Source: Hyphomicrobiales bacterium
GTDB lineage: Bacteria > Pseudomonadota > Alphaproteobacteria > Rhizobiales > Rhizobiaceae
Reading direction: 5' to 3'
Assembly (NCBI GenBank): GCA_900466005.1
Contig: UEGQ01000014.1
Span: forward strand, 38,219-102,218
DNA: 64,000 nt
Made by a program: the position numbers and the translations under genes. This document shows positions 16,461-24,717 of the stretch, piece after piece. How positions within the stretch are numbered: position 1 is the first letter of the stretch; each line of letters starts with the position of its first letter. The notes beneath the pieces are model-generated. The model saw only the letters and a list, made by a program, of their open reading frames with translations, had not been told where the DNA came from and ran no database searches.

Positions 16461-17024
16461 TCAGCGGCGTAAGATCTCGGGTTGCAGGGGCCTGGCCTTC
16501 TCGGTCGGCTGTCCGGCGGCGATCCATCCGTCCGATCCGTGCGGATACCAGAGAACCTGCCGGTACCCCCATTCGACTGCGCGCCTTGCGGCATTCCAGG
16601 ACATCCAACACCTTTCCTGGCAGTAAAAGAGCAGCGCCTTCTCGTGGCTGCCGCCGGAGAGTCTCTCCAGGTTGGTGCGGAAAAACGCTTCCATCTCTTC
16701 GTTGAGCACTCCGTAGCCGACATTTGCGAGCCAGACGCTGCCGGGAATGTTCTCCCGTACCTTCTCCTTCCAGACCGTTCCCGCGGGCAACTCGGGCGGC
16801 CTCGGATTATAGGGCAGAACGTCGATGAAGACGGCGGCATGCTCTGTCCAGAGCCCCACGACCTCCGGCGTATCGACGACTCGTGCCCCCTTCAGCGTGT
16901 CGGGCACGTCGGCACGGTAATTTTCGGTCCTGTATGCGGACGGTTCCGCCACCGGTCCGGCAGTCGCGGTCGCGACCGGCACGAGGGCAATCACCGTGAC
17001 CATTACCAATTCGCGCATCCGCAT
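16461..17024 (-). CDS. PQQ-dependent catabolism-associated CxxxCW-motif protein (rhodanese-like)
   Basis: A 187-residue exported protein with a signal peptide (MRMRELVMVTVIALVPVATATA) and a rhodanese-like core. The family motif is in LLFYCQERCWMSWNAARRAVEWGY, where two cysteines three residues apart precede a Trp in the position of the rhodanese active loop. Family members are found next to PQQ-dependent dehydrogenases and cytochromes; a periplasmic thiol or sulfur-relay job is assumed. It lies 29 bases after xoxJ and precedes pqqA, within the same minus-strand run. Confidence 0.85.
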   Translation of the reverse strand: MRMRELVMVTVIALVPVATATAGPVAEPSAYRTENYRADVPDTLKGARVVDTPEVVGLWTEHAAVFIDVLPYNPRPPELPAGTVWKEKVRENIPGSVWLANVGYGVLNEEMEAFFRTNLERLSGGSHEKALLFYCQERCWMSWNAARRAVEWGYRQVLWYPHGSDGWIAAGQPTEKARPLQPEILRR

Positions 17025-17053
17025 GACCGTCGCGTGCTCCTCCTCGCGGCCGC

Positions 17054-17905
17054 CTACTCGGTAATCGGCCGACTGTTCTCGTCCACCAGCGGGACATTGT
17101 AGTCCAGCAGTATCCGGTTGATCTCCTTCTGGTTATCTCGAATGACCTTGTTCAAGGTCCGCTTCCATTCCTGATCCGACGGCCGGACCCCCATGGTGAT
17201 GCGATAGGACATGTGATCCGGCTTCTCCTTGAGAAGGGGGACCACGACGAGATCATCGCCGATCTGCTTCGCGTAGTAGCCAGCCATCGGGCCCCAGAGG
17301 ATCGCGACCTCGATCTCGCCGGCCTCCATCTCCTTGAGCATCACCTCGGCCATGGAGGGGGCAAGGCGCGTATCGACCATCAACGGATAGGGCTTGACGG
17401 TCCGCATAAGGCCCAGGCGGGCAAGCGTCGCCGCTGGCGGCGTACCGGCAACAATCCCGATCTTCTTGCCTGCAAGCCGCGGATCGGACAGCGTGTCGAT
17501 ACCATCCAGGCCATCGCCCTTCCGATGCACGATCACATAGGTCGACTTGTAGTAGGCATTGGTGTTCTGCACGAGTTCGTCGCCCTGGGCATATCCGATG
17601 ACCACGTCACAGAGATTGGCTCGCAGCGTGTTGCGCACGAAGCCAGTCGCCATCGGATACCAGGTATAGGCGACCGACTTCCTGCCGGTCTTCGCCGCGA
17701 CGAGTTCCGCTAGCTTGTTCTCGAAACCACCACCATTCTCATCGGTGAATGGCATGTTCGAGGGATCGGCGCAGACCCGCAGCACCTCCGGGTCGACCAG
17801 TTCACCGGCCGCCCCGAGCCCTGCACCCTGTGCAAGCCCGGATGCCGGCAGCGCCAGGAGCGCCAGAATCGAAAGCATGCTCGAAACGAGGACGCCTCTT
17901 GCCAT
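17054..17905 (-). CDS. xoxJ: XoxJ/MoxJ-like periplasmic binding protein
   Basis: A 283-residue quinoprotein dehydrogenase-associated solute-binding protein. Signal peptide MARGVLVSSMLSILALLALP ends near GLAQ; the mature part follows the type II periplasmic fold: LRVCADPSNMPFTDENGGGFENKLAELVA, CDVVIGYAQGDELV and AILWGPMAGYYAKQIG. XoxJ is thought to help XoxF mature or couple to its cytochrome. The ATG at 17905 lies one base from the cytochrome stop; the longer upstream frame is Arg-rich and not family-like. Third gene of the xoxF-xoxG-xoxJ order known in other methylotrophs. Confidence 0.9.
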   Translation of the reverse strand: MARGVLVSSMLSILALLALPASGLAQGAGLGAAGELVDPEVLRVCADPSNMPFTDENGGGFENKLAELVAAKTGRKSVAYTWYPMATGFVRNTLRANLCDVVIGYAQGDELVQNTNAYYKSTYVIVHRKGDGLDGIDTLSDPRLAGKKIGIVAGTPPAATLARLGLMRTVKPYPLMVDTRLAPSMAEVMLKEMEAGEIEVAILWGPMAGYYAKQIGDDLVVVPLLKEKPDHMSYRITMGVRPSDQEWKRTLNKVIRDNQKEINRILLDYNVPLVDENSRPITE

Positions 17906-17906
17906 G

Positions 17907-18431
17907 TCACCCACCCATGCAGGACGTTTCGTGATCCTTCGCCGCTTGCGGCTTCTCCTCCTTCTTCGCGGGACGCCCTCTCGGCAGATCGCCGACGGCC
18001 CTCGCACGAAGGTAGATGTAGATGTCGTCGAGATAACAGTAGACGTTCTTATTGTCGCCAAAAGATGGCATCACGCTCTCCTTGCCGGCAGCCAGGTTCT
18101 TTCTCCCCTCGGCGACGATCTGGAGGAATTCTCCGTAAGTCATAACTTTCAGAGAATCGGCAAGCACCGGTGCGAAAGACGATCCCGCACCATCCGCGCC
18201 GTGGCAGACAAAGCACTCCGAATTGAACCGGCGGTATCCGCTGTAGGTGTACCAGTCTACGGTCCCGTCTTCGGCGATCTTGAAGGTCGGCGACCCTTCG
18301 GCGTCGAAATATTTCCCGTCTTCGCTCGTGACCGCCGCGGCAGCAGCCTTGTCGTCCGCGAGGGCCGATGGCACACCCACCGGAAGGAGCAGCGCAAGGG
18401 CAAGCGGAGCGTATTTGAAGGTAAAATGCAT
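17907..18431 (-). CDS. xoxG: Methanol-metabolism c-type cytochrome (XoxG-type electron acceptor)
   Basis: A 174-residue periplasmic monohaem cytochrome c. It has a signal peptide ending at ALA (residue 25), the haem site CFVCH at residues 73-77, a likely axial Met in SVMPSFGD, and two extra cysteines near the C-terminus (NVYCYLDD and ETSCMGG), as in the four-cysteine methanol-metabolism cytochromes. It would take electrons from reduced PQQ in XoxF. The ATG at 18431 has AGGTG upstream; a GTG two codons earlier is also possible. It is separated from xoxF by 160 bases holding a strong hairpin. Confidence 0.9.
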   Translation of the reverse strand: MHFTFKYAPLALALLLPVGVPSALADDKAAAAAVTSEDGKYFDAEGSPTFKIAEDGTVDWYTYSGYRRFNSECFVCHGADGAGSSFAPVLADSLKVMTYGEFLQIVAEGRKNLAAGKESVMPSFGDNKNVYCYLDDIYIYLRARAVGDLPRGRPAKKEEKPQAAKDHETSCMGG

Positions 18432-18508
18432 AGGCACCTCGTGTTCGGCTCAAGCGGCCGGCACGCGCCGCCACCCGAAGACCTGAGAAAGTCGTGAAGT
18501 CGAGAGAC

Positions 18509-18545
18509 GGCGAACCCGGCCCGCGGTCACGCGACCGGGTTCGCC
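18509..18545 (-). terminator. Strong hairpin between xoxF and xoxG
   Basis: Perfect 11-bp inverted repeat, GGCGAACCCGG (18509-18519) and CCGGGTTCGCC (18535-18545), with a 15-base loop. No T tract follows in the direction of transcription. It may partly terminate or protect the 3' end of the xoxF message, giving far more XoxF than cytochrome. Confidence 0.65.
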
Positions 18546-18591
18546 CTGCTCAGGAGGTCATTGGAAAGCTATGTCTTCGCACCCTTCCGGC

Positions 18592-20433
18592 TTACTTGCC
18601 CGGCAGCGCGAACACTGTCAGCTGGCCGCCGAGGGTCGTATAGTCGGAGAGACCGGCGTAGCCGCCGACGGCACCCAGGCCCTCCGTCCCCTTGGTCAGA
18701 CCCGCGGCGAGACCGATCCCGGCCCAGCCGCCCACCCCAGACAGCACAGCGACATACTGCTTGCCGCCATGTTCGTAGGTGGTGACGTTACCGATGATGC
18801 CGGAGGGCGTCTTGAACTTGTAGAGTTCGTTGCCCTGCAGGTCGACCGCCTTGAGGTAGCCCTCAAGCGTGCCGTAGAACACGACGTCACCGGCCGTGGC
18901 GAGCGCCCCTGACCAGACAGAGAACTGTTCCGGCTTTGACCAGACGATCTCGCCCTTTGCGGCATCCCAGGCTATGAAGTTACCCATGCCGCCATGGCTG
19001 TTCGGCGCCGGATACATGGACAGCGTCGCCCCGATATAGGGTTGACCTGCCGTGTAACTGACCCGGTAGGGTTCGTAGTCCATGCAGACATGGTTGGTGG
19101 GGACGTAGAACAGCTTGGTCTTAGGCGAATAGGCCGCTGGCTGTTGGTCTTTCGTACCGAGAGCCGCCGGGCAGATACCGGTGGTGTTCACGTCCTCGCC
19201 GTTCTTGTGGGTGGAATACTTGTCCACCACAATCGGCCGGCCGTAGTCGGGACTGTTCTTGTCCATGACCACTTCCGTGGCCCAGTTGACGGCCGGATCG
19301 TACTTCTTGGCGACCAGCAGTTCACCGGTCGCGCGGTCAAGCGTGTAGGCGAAACCGTTGCGGTCCGGATGGAACAGGATATCCCGGGGCTTGCCGTCGA
19401 TCTCCACGCCGTCTGCCAGGATCATTTCGTTGACGCCGTCATAGTCCCACTCATCGTGGGGCGTCATTTGGTAGAGCCACTTGGCGACGCCGGTATCGGC
19501 ATCACGCGCCATGATGGTCATCGACCAGCGATTGTCCCCCGGACGTTGGCTCGGGTTCCACGTGGAAGGATTGCCCGTCCCGTAGAAGATCAGGTTGAGC
19601 TTGGGGTCATAGGAGTACCAGCCCCAGGTGGTTCCGCCACCGATCTTCCACTGGTCCCCTTCCCACGTCTTCGTGCTCGAACTGGCGCCGACCGGCTTGC
19701 CGAGATGGGTGGTCTTTTCCGGATCGATGAGCATTTCCTCGTCGGAACCCATCGAATAGGCCCGCCAGGCGAGAGAGCCATCCTTGATGCTGTAAGCCGT
19801 CAGGTGACCGCGAACGCCGAACTCGCCGCCCGAAATGCCGACGATAACCTTGTCCTTGACCACCATAGGCGCCGAGGTACCAGATTCCCCGGTGCTGCCG
19901 TCGGCCGTCGTACCGTTCTTGACGGACCAGACGGGCTCGCCCGTCTTGGCGTCGAGCGCCACCAGCGTGGTGTCCGCCTGATAGAGGAAGATCTTCCCAT
20001 CGGCATAGGCGACGCCACGGTTCACCGTGTCGCAGCACATGATCGGGATGACGTTGGAATCTTGCTTCGGCGTATATTTCCAGAGAATCTTGCCGTCGTT
20101 GTTCAAGTCGAGAGCAAAGACGGTGTTCGGGAACGGCGTGTGAACATACATCACGTCGCCGACGATGAGCGGACCTCCTTCATGTCCGCGAAGGACGCCG
20201 GTCGAGAAGGTCCAGGAAACCTGGAGATCCTTCACATTGTCCTTGTTGATCTGGTCGAGTTGCGAATATCGCGTATTGGCATAATCCCCGCTCTGGATCA
20301 CCCAGTTCTTGGAATCAGACATCATGCCTTGCAGATCATCATTCGCCGTAGCTCCTCCAGCCAAGGCGAACGACAGAGCAGTGGTGGCCAGAGCCACGTT
20401 CATTACAGTTCTTGCAGGTTTCCGTGCACGCAT
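18592..20433 (-). CDS. xoxF: Lanthanide-dependent methanol dehydrogenase XoxF
   Basis: A 613-residue periplasmic PQQ eight-bladed propeller that oxidises methanol to formaldehyde or formate. The signal peptide ends near ATA (residue 30). The vicinal disulfide is C133-C134 (IMCCDTV); metal ligands are Glu204 (GGEFG) and Asn288 (GTGNPS); the catalytic region [11 protein letters not shown] has the base Asp330 and the extra Asp332 that marks lanthanide-binding XoxF rather than calcium MxaF. Closest by eye to the widespread XoxF5 clade. ATG 20433 has GGGAGGACTCG upstream. No mxaF or mxaI is present in the window. It heads the xoxF-xoxG-xoxJ-CxxxCW-pqq run. Confidence 0.97.
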   Translation of the reverse strand: MRARKPARTVMNVALATTALSFALAGGATANDDLQGMMSDSKNWVIQSGDYANTRYSQLDQINKDNVKDLQVSWTFSTGVLRGHEGGPLIVGDVMYVHTPFPNTVFALDLNNDGKILWKYTPKQDSNVIPIMCCDTVNRGVAYADGKIFLYQADTTLVALDAKTGEPVWSVKNGTTADGSTGESGTSAPMVVKDKVIVGISGGEFGVRGHLTAYSIKDGSLAWRAYSMGSDEEMLIDPEKTTHLGKPVGASSSTKTWEGDQWKIGGGTTWGWYSYDPKLNLIFYGTGNPSTWNPSQRPGDNRWSMTIMARDADTGVAKWLYQMTPHDEWDYDGVNEMILADGVEIDGKPRDILFHPDRNGFAYTLDRATGELLVAKKYDPAVNWATEVVMDKNSPDYGRPIVVDKYSTHKNGEDVNTTGICPAALGTKDQQPAAYSPKTKLFYVPTNHVCMDYEPYRVSYTAGQPYIGATLSMYPAPNSHGGMGNFIAWDAAKGEIVWSKPEQFSVWSGALATAGDVVFYGTLEGYLKAVDLQGNELYKFKTPSGIIGNVTTYEHGGKQYVAVLSGVGGWAGIGLAAGLTKGTEGLGAVGGYAGLSDYTTLGGQLTVFALPGK

Positions 20434-20884
20434 ATCGAGTCCTCCCTAAGTCCAAAATGGACGAGCCAGGCGGCATTCGCCTCGAAAGGCCTCACCGCGC
20501 CATAAGCTCACGCAAATGGGAAGTATTTCCGGCAGCGTGTCACGACCGAAGCCAAGGCGTGCGGAGGGCACCGTTACCGCCCACCCCGCTTGGCCTGCGA
20601 AGACTGTCACCACTCCCTTGACGGCAACGTCCTTGAAGCCGGAAACAGGGAGACGATAGGTTATCGAAATCAAATGCGCAAGAGGTTTATGAATTAATGT
20701 CTACTGCAGTGCAATATATCGATTCCGCAACGCAGTATACCATGAATTTTAATTGGTTTATCGATGGAAGATTCGGATACCACGGCAAACTATTATGACA
20801 ATTGATTTTAGCGTTTGCCATCCATTGAATTCTACTGCTATTCTTGCCCTAGACTTTACTGCTATGCAGCATGAGGAGCCGCCC
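20434..20884. promoter_or_regulatory. Divergent control region of xoxF with repeated TACTGC motifs
   Basis: 451 bases without a supported gene, turning AT-rich from about 20650. It carries TACTGC at 20702-20707 (inside ACTGCAGT palindrome 20703-20710), its reverse complement GCAGTA at 20732-20737, and two direct copies of TACTGCTAT at 20833-20841 and 20857-20865, spaced exactly 24 bases. The first two lie on the xoxF side and the last two just upstream of the gene at 20885. These are candidate operators for a methanol or lanthanide regulator; no regulator gene of that type is in the window. Confidence 0.5.
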
Positions 20885-21238
20885 ATGAGCGCTCGGAGTT
20901 TTGTCAGGGCTTCAATTGCGGCAGCCGCCGCAGCGGCCGGTTCTGGGGCGGTGGCGATGGGGTCCGCGGAGTATCCGACAGCAACCGTCGCCGAATATGT
21001 CTATGGATGCATGAAGGCGAACGGTGAGAACAGGGAAATGCTCGATCGCTGTTCCTGCTCGATCGACGTCATCGCCTCCATCATACCCTATGAACACTAT
21101 GTTACCGCGGAGACGTTCAAGGGCATGGGGCTCGTCGCGGGAGAAAAGGGAGCGCTCTTCCGCGAGACAGCGCCGGCCAAGGCCGCGATGACCGAACTGA
21201 AACGGGCGCAGGCGGAAGCCGATATCCGCTGTTTCTAG
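20885..21238 (+). CDS. Small Cys-rich exported protein, divergent from xoxF
   Basis: A 117-residue protein not recognised as a named family. The ATG at 20885 follows GAGGAGCCGCCC. Residues 1-30 are an Ala-rich signal peptide (RSFVRASIAAAAAAAGSGAVAMG). The mature part contains YVYGCMKANGENREMLDRCSCSIDVIASIIPYEHYV with three closely spaced cysteines, plus a C-terminal cysteine (ADIRCF), so up to two disulfides or a metal site are possible. It shares the xoxF control region and converges on the SoxYZ-like gene, so a job in methanol oxidation is likely but not shown. Confidence 0.75.
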   Translation: MSARSFVRASIAAAAAAAGSGAVAMGSAEYPTATVAEYVYGCMKANGENREMLDRCSCSIDVIASIIPYEHYVTAETFKGMGLVAGEKGALFRETAPAKAAMTELKRAQAEADIRCF

Positions 21239-21254
21239 AGAACCCTGCGGATGC

Positions 21255-22106
21255 TCAGGCTGGATCGAGGGGCCAATGCCCCTTGAATACCTGGCCTTCC
21301 GTGTCGGTCGCCTCTACCTTGATCTCCTCACCCGGCCTCGCGTCGAACTGGAAGCGAAAGTTCGGGTCTTCGGAGATGGAAATGCCGCCTTCCATCTTCA
21401 GGATCAGCCTGTCCCCCTGGGAAATCGTCAGGTCGTGAACGAAATGCGCGGGAATGTAGTAGCGTGTGATCTGATCCATTTGCAGGCCGGAATTGTTCGG
21501 ATGGCGGATCATCAGCTGCACATCCGCCGCCTTCGACAAGTCGGCACCACCCGATTGCGTGGGGAATATCCGGAGCTTCATCTTGCCCAGCGCGGCCATC
21601 GCCTCGTCCTGATTCTTGCTCGCCGGAGCACCGCAACCTCCGGAGGCCTTGACGAAGGCTTGCGTCATGTAAAGCTTACCATCCTCGGTCTCCGCTATCG
21701 CCCGCACGTAGGAATAGGAATCGACGCGGACGCGGGTGGCGAGATGCGTGACTCCGGCATCCTTGCCGAAGGTGAATGTTGCGGCGACGGGAGAGGGATT
21801 CTCGTCAATGACGAGGGTCACCGCCTTAATGGCCGCTTCCCCGCTTCGGTTTTCGAAATGCAGGTCTATCGGCACGATGGCAGCATCCTCGGCGCGTGCA
21901 GGCGCCTCGATGACGACGATGCCCTCGGCCGCGTCGATCGTGCGGTCCCCGAAAATGTCGGTCTTGAGACCATCCCACGTTGCCGTCGTCGCCGGGGATT
22001 GCGCCCGAGCCGGCATAGGCATACTGCCAGCCACACAGAGCGATAGGACGAAAAGCGCCGTGGCGACCTCACGTCGCGTCATCAAGTCAATGCAATGTCC
22101 AGTCAT
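21255..22106 (-). CDS. Quinoprotein dehydrogenase-associated SoxYZ-like carrier
   Basis: A 283-residue exported fusion. A signal peptide (hydrophobic ATALFVLSLCVAGSMPMPARA) precedes a SoxY-like domain (residues about 45-165) ending in ASGGCGAPAS, where the cysteine corresponds to the sulfur-carrying swinging arm of SoxY, then a SoxZ-like domain (about 185-283, VQLMIRHPNNSGLQMD, YYIPAHFVHDLTISQGDRLIL). True SoxYZ are two proteins carrying thiosulfate intermediates; this fused form travels with PQQ dehydrogenases and its cargo is unknown. ATG 22106 has GGAGG upstream. Last gene of the minus-strand operon from about 25956. Confidence 0.88.
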   Translation of the reverse strand: MTGHCIDLMTRREVATALFVLSLCVAGSMPMPARAQSPATTATWDGLKTDIFGDRTIDAAEGIVVIEAPARAEDAAIVPIDLHFENRSGEAAIKAVTLVIDENPSPVAATFTFGKDAGVTHLATRVRVDSYSYVRAIAETEDGKLYMTQAFVKASGGCGAPASKNQDEAMAALGKMKLRIFPTQSGGADLSKAADVQLMIRHPNNSGLQMDQITRYYIPAHFVHDLTISQGDRLILKMEGGISISEDPNFRFQFDARPGEEIKVEATDTEGQVFKGHWPLDPA

Positions 22107-22224
22107 GTCTGCCTCCACCACAGAAATTGGCGGTGCCCGGCGATGTCCATACTAACACCAAGGCCCATGCACCGGCAAATCACGGTTCCGACAGCAGCGC
22201 GACCGACCGTGCGGCGCGGTGACG

Positions 22225-23178
22225 CTATTCCCATTCCAGTTCAGCAAAGGCGGCCGTGGCATTGCGAGGGTTATGCTCGTCGAAGAGCCGCCAGCGGCGA
22301 CGCTCATCTTCGGCAACCGTTCCGATGGCCTCGCCCATCGGAACGCCGTCGGCAATGGATTTGCGGACGTCCCTGACGACCGCGGCGAAGTATCGCCTTT
22401 CATCATCAAGGGCTTGCGGCCATTTCGCCGCCACCGGCCCATGTCCGGGAACCACTTGCGACGCCCTGATACCGGCAAGGGGTTCGAGCTGCTCAATCCA
22501 GCCGCGGATCGATCCGTCGAGGGTCGGCAGATGCTCCATGAAGCAGAGGTCACCGGCAAAGAGGGTCCGCGTGGCCGTGTCGAGCACGGTGAGATCATTG
22601 TCCGTATGGGCAGGCTTCCAAGCCCTGAGAACGAGCGTCCGCCCGCCGAGCTCCAGTTGCCGTTCCACCTCCACCAGCACGTCGGGAGCCACGATGCGGA
22701 TGTCCGCCATGAGATCGCTCCCCATCGCGTCGTGGTAGCGCGAGAGATAGAACGATCCGCGGTTCGCGAGCGCCCTCGGCAGGTTATGGTGGCCGACGAT
22801 CTGCACGCCGATTTCCGCAAACGCAGCATTTCCGAAAATATGGTCGGGATGCATGTGGGTATTGACGAGATAGCGGATGGGCCGGTCGGTCACGGCCCGG
22901 ACGGCTGCAATCAGTGTGCGCCCCTCGACAACGCTTCCGCCACTGTCAATGACGGCGACGGCATCCTTTCCGACAATGAACCCGACATTGCAGATCTCCC
23001 CCTTGTTGGCGGCACGCATCAGCTCGTGCCTGCCGCCGAAAACATGGATTCCCTCGGCGACCTCGCGTGTCGGCAGAGCCGTTTCGGCTGCGTGAAGACG
23101 AGCAGACGGCACCAGTGACGACAAGCCGAGCCAAACACCCGTCCTCAAGATGCGGCGGCGGTTCGGCAGGTTCGGCAT
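22225..23178 (-). CDS. Quinoprotein relay system zinc metallohydrolase (metallo-beta-lactamase fold)
   Basis: A 317-residue exported hydrolase. The N-terminus NRRRILRTGVWLGLSSL looks like a Tat-type signal. Zinc ligands are visible as NTHMHPDHIFGN, KPAHTDNDLTVLD and VVPGHGPV. The family is annotated as a quinoprotein relay system metallohydrolase because it co-occurs with PQQ dehydrogenases and SoxYZ-like carriers; the substrate is not known, though a thiol-ester or persulfide on the carrier would fit. ATG 23178 has GAGGAG upstream. It lies 118 bases before the SoxYZ-like gene and 11 bases after the ABC ATPase gene. Confidence 0.87.
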   Translation of the reverse strand: MPNLPNRRRILRTGVWLGLSSLVPSARLHAAETALPTREVAEGIHVFGGRHELMRAANKGEICNVGFIVGKDAVAVIDSGGSVVEGRTLIAAVRAVTDRPIRYLVNTHMHPDHIFGNAAFAEIGVQIVGHHNLPRALANRGSFYLSRYHDAMGSDLMADIRIVAPDVLVEVERQLELGGRTLVLRAWKPAHTDNDLTVLDTATRTLFAGDLCFMEHLPTLDGSIRGWIEQLEPLAGIRASQVVPGHGPVAAKWPQALDDERRYFAAVVRDVRKSIADGVPMGEAIGTVAEDERRRWRLFDEHNPRNATAAFAELEWE

Positions 23179-23189
23179 CGACTTTCTCC

Positions 23190-23933
23190 TCATCCGTGAT
23201 CGGAGAATTTCTCCTGGAAGGAGCGCATCAGATCGCTTCTGACCTGCTCGCTGCGCATCTCGCGTGGAATCCGGATCAGGAACACCCCGGTGACGCGCGA
23301 GGGACGAGACGAGAGAACAATGATCCGATCTGCGAGCAGGATCGCTTCTTGTAAGTTATGAGTTACCATCAAGGTCGTCATCGGCCGCTCCGACCACGCG
23401 ACCGCCAGCATGCGGCGCAGCTGGTTCGCCGTAGCCTCGTCGAGGGAAACGAAGGGTTCGTCGAGCACCAGCAGATCCGGCTCGATCGCCAGTGCCCGCG
23501 CGATCGCCGCCCGGCGGGCAAGGCCGAGGGAAAGCTCCCCCGGAAAGAACGACCGCATCGTCGAAAGGCCGAGCATAGAAAACAGCTGATCGAGATTCTT
23601 GTCGCGCAGCGCCTTGGGCAGTGCGAGCCTGACATTCGCCTCGACCGTTCGCCAGGGGAGCAGCAGGGGTTCCTGGAATACGACACCCACGCGCGGATCC
23701 TCGGAGCCAGGCAAGCGAATGCTGCCCTCGAAGTCACGGTCGAGACCGAGCAGCGCCCTGAGTGTGGTTGTTTTTCCGCAGCCGGAGGGACCGATCACGC
23801 AGGCGAATTCGTTCTCCTCCACCTCGATGCGAAGGTCGCGCAGCACCTCCAGCGTCTCGCCGGAGGCGGCACGGAATGCCTTTCGCTCGATGTCGATTTC
23901 AAGCCGTGCGCCGGCGCCAACGGATGGATGCAT
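23190..23933 (-). CDS. NitT/TauT-type ABC transporter ATP-binding protein with altered signature motif
   Basis: A 247-residue ATPase with Walker A GPSGCGKTT, Q-loop VVFQEPLLLPW, Walker B LLVLDEPFVSLD and H-loop VTHNLQEA, of the nitrate/taurine/sulfonate importer class. The signature reads ELSLGLARRAAIARAL, with the usual second Gly-Gln of LSGGQ replaced. The start at 23933 lies inside the 3' end of the permease gene (35-base overlap). With the next two genes it forms a complete importer in an operon with the metallohydrolase and SoxYZ-like genes. Substrate unknown. Confidence 0.85.
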   Translation of the reverse strand: MHPSVGAGARLEIDIERKAFRAASGETLEVLRDLRIEVEENEFACVIGPSGCGKTTTLRALLGLDRDFEGSIRLPGSEDPRVGVVFQEPLLLPWRTVEANVRLALPKALRDKNLDQLFSMLGLSTMRSFFPGELSLGLARRAAIARALAIEPDLLVLDEPFVSLDEATANQLRRMLAVAWSERPMTTLMVTHNLQEAILLADRIIVLSSRPSRVTGVFLIRIPREMRSEQVRSDLMRSFQEKFSDHG

Positions 23934-24717
23934 GTTCAATGGGTTGTACCACCACCAGTTCGATGAAGAGCATGACGGCAACGAAGGTCAGCGTGTAGGC
24001 GAGAATCGTCGCGACGTCGAAAAATTGGAAATAGAGGTTGATCTGGAAGCCGACCCCGTCTGAACGCCCGAGCAGCTCGACGACCAGGACGATCTTCCAG
24101 ATGAGCGAGATGCCCGAGCGCCCTGCGGCGGCAAGGTAGGGCTGCAATTGTGGAAGCAGCACATGCCGGAACCGCGCGAACGCACTGAAACGGTAGACTT
24201 GCGCCATCTCCGAATAGCGCAGGTCGAGCGCGCGTGTTCCCTCGCGCAGGGTGACGATGACATTCGGGATCTTGTTGACCGCGACGGCACCAATCGCCGC
24301 CGCTTCGTTGAGGCCGAACCAGATATAGGCAAGAACGATGATGACCAGCGCCGGAATATTGAGGAAGAGGATCACCCAGGGCTGAAGGAACGCATCGACC
24401 CGTCGATGGCCGCCGAGATAGATGCCGATCGCCGATCCGATCACCATGGCGAGCGAGAAGGAGGCAGCCACCCGCCAGAGCGTCACGCCGAGGTGGTGGG
24501 GGAGTTCACCCGTCGCGACCTCGCGTAGAAACGCGCCCAGCACTTCAGCGGGAACGGGGAGTGATCGACTGGGCCAGATCGTTGCAGCCAGATGCCAGAC
24601 CAGAACCAGGCTCGCGAAGGAGACCGCTGCCGTCATCGCCGGGACGCCGAAGCCACGGCGCCGACCCCCGGCGTGTCCCGACGAAGAGGAGGTCGACCGG
24701 TCAGGAACCGTGGTCAC
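23899..24717 (-). CDS. NitT/TauT-type ABC transporter permease
   Basis: A 272-residue inner-membrane permease with about six hydrophobic spans (for example AAVSFASLVLVWHLAATIW, FLQPWVILFLNIPALVIIVLAYIWFGL and ATILAYTLTFVAVMLFIELVV). The EAAAIGAVAVNKIPNVIVTLREG segment is the conserved coupling loop. The start GTG at 24717 overlaps the stop of the binding-protein gene (GTGA) and has GGAGGG upstream. A short, Ser- and Gly-rich cytoplasmic N-terminus precedes the first span. Confidence 0.87.
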   Translation of the reverse strand: MTTVPDRSTSSSSGHAGGRRRGFGVPAMTAAVSFASLVLVWHLAATIWPSRSLPVPAEVLGAFLREVATGELPHHLGVTLWRVAASFSLAMVIGSAIGIYLGGHRRVDAFLQPWVILFLNIPALVIIVLAYIWFGLNEAAAIGAVAVNKIPNVIVTLREGTRALDLRYSEMAQVYRFSAFARFRHVLLPQLQPYLAAAGRSGISLIWKIVLVVELLGRSDGVGFQINLYFQFFDVATILAYTLTFVAVMLFIELVVVQPIEHASIRWRRRTA

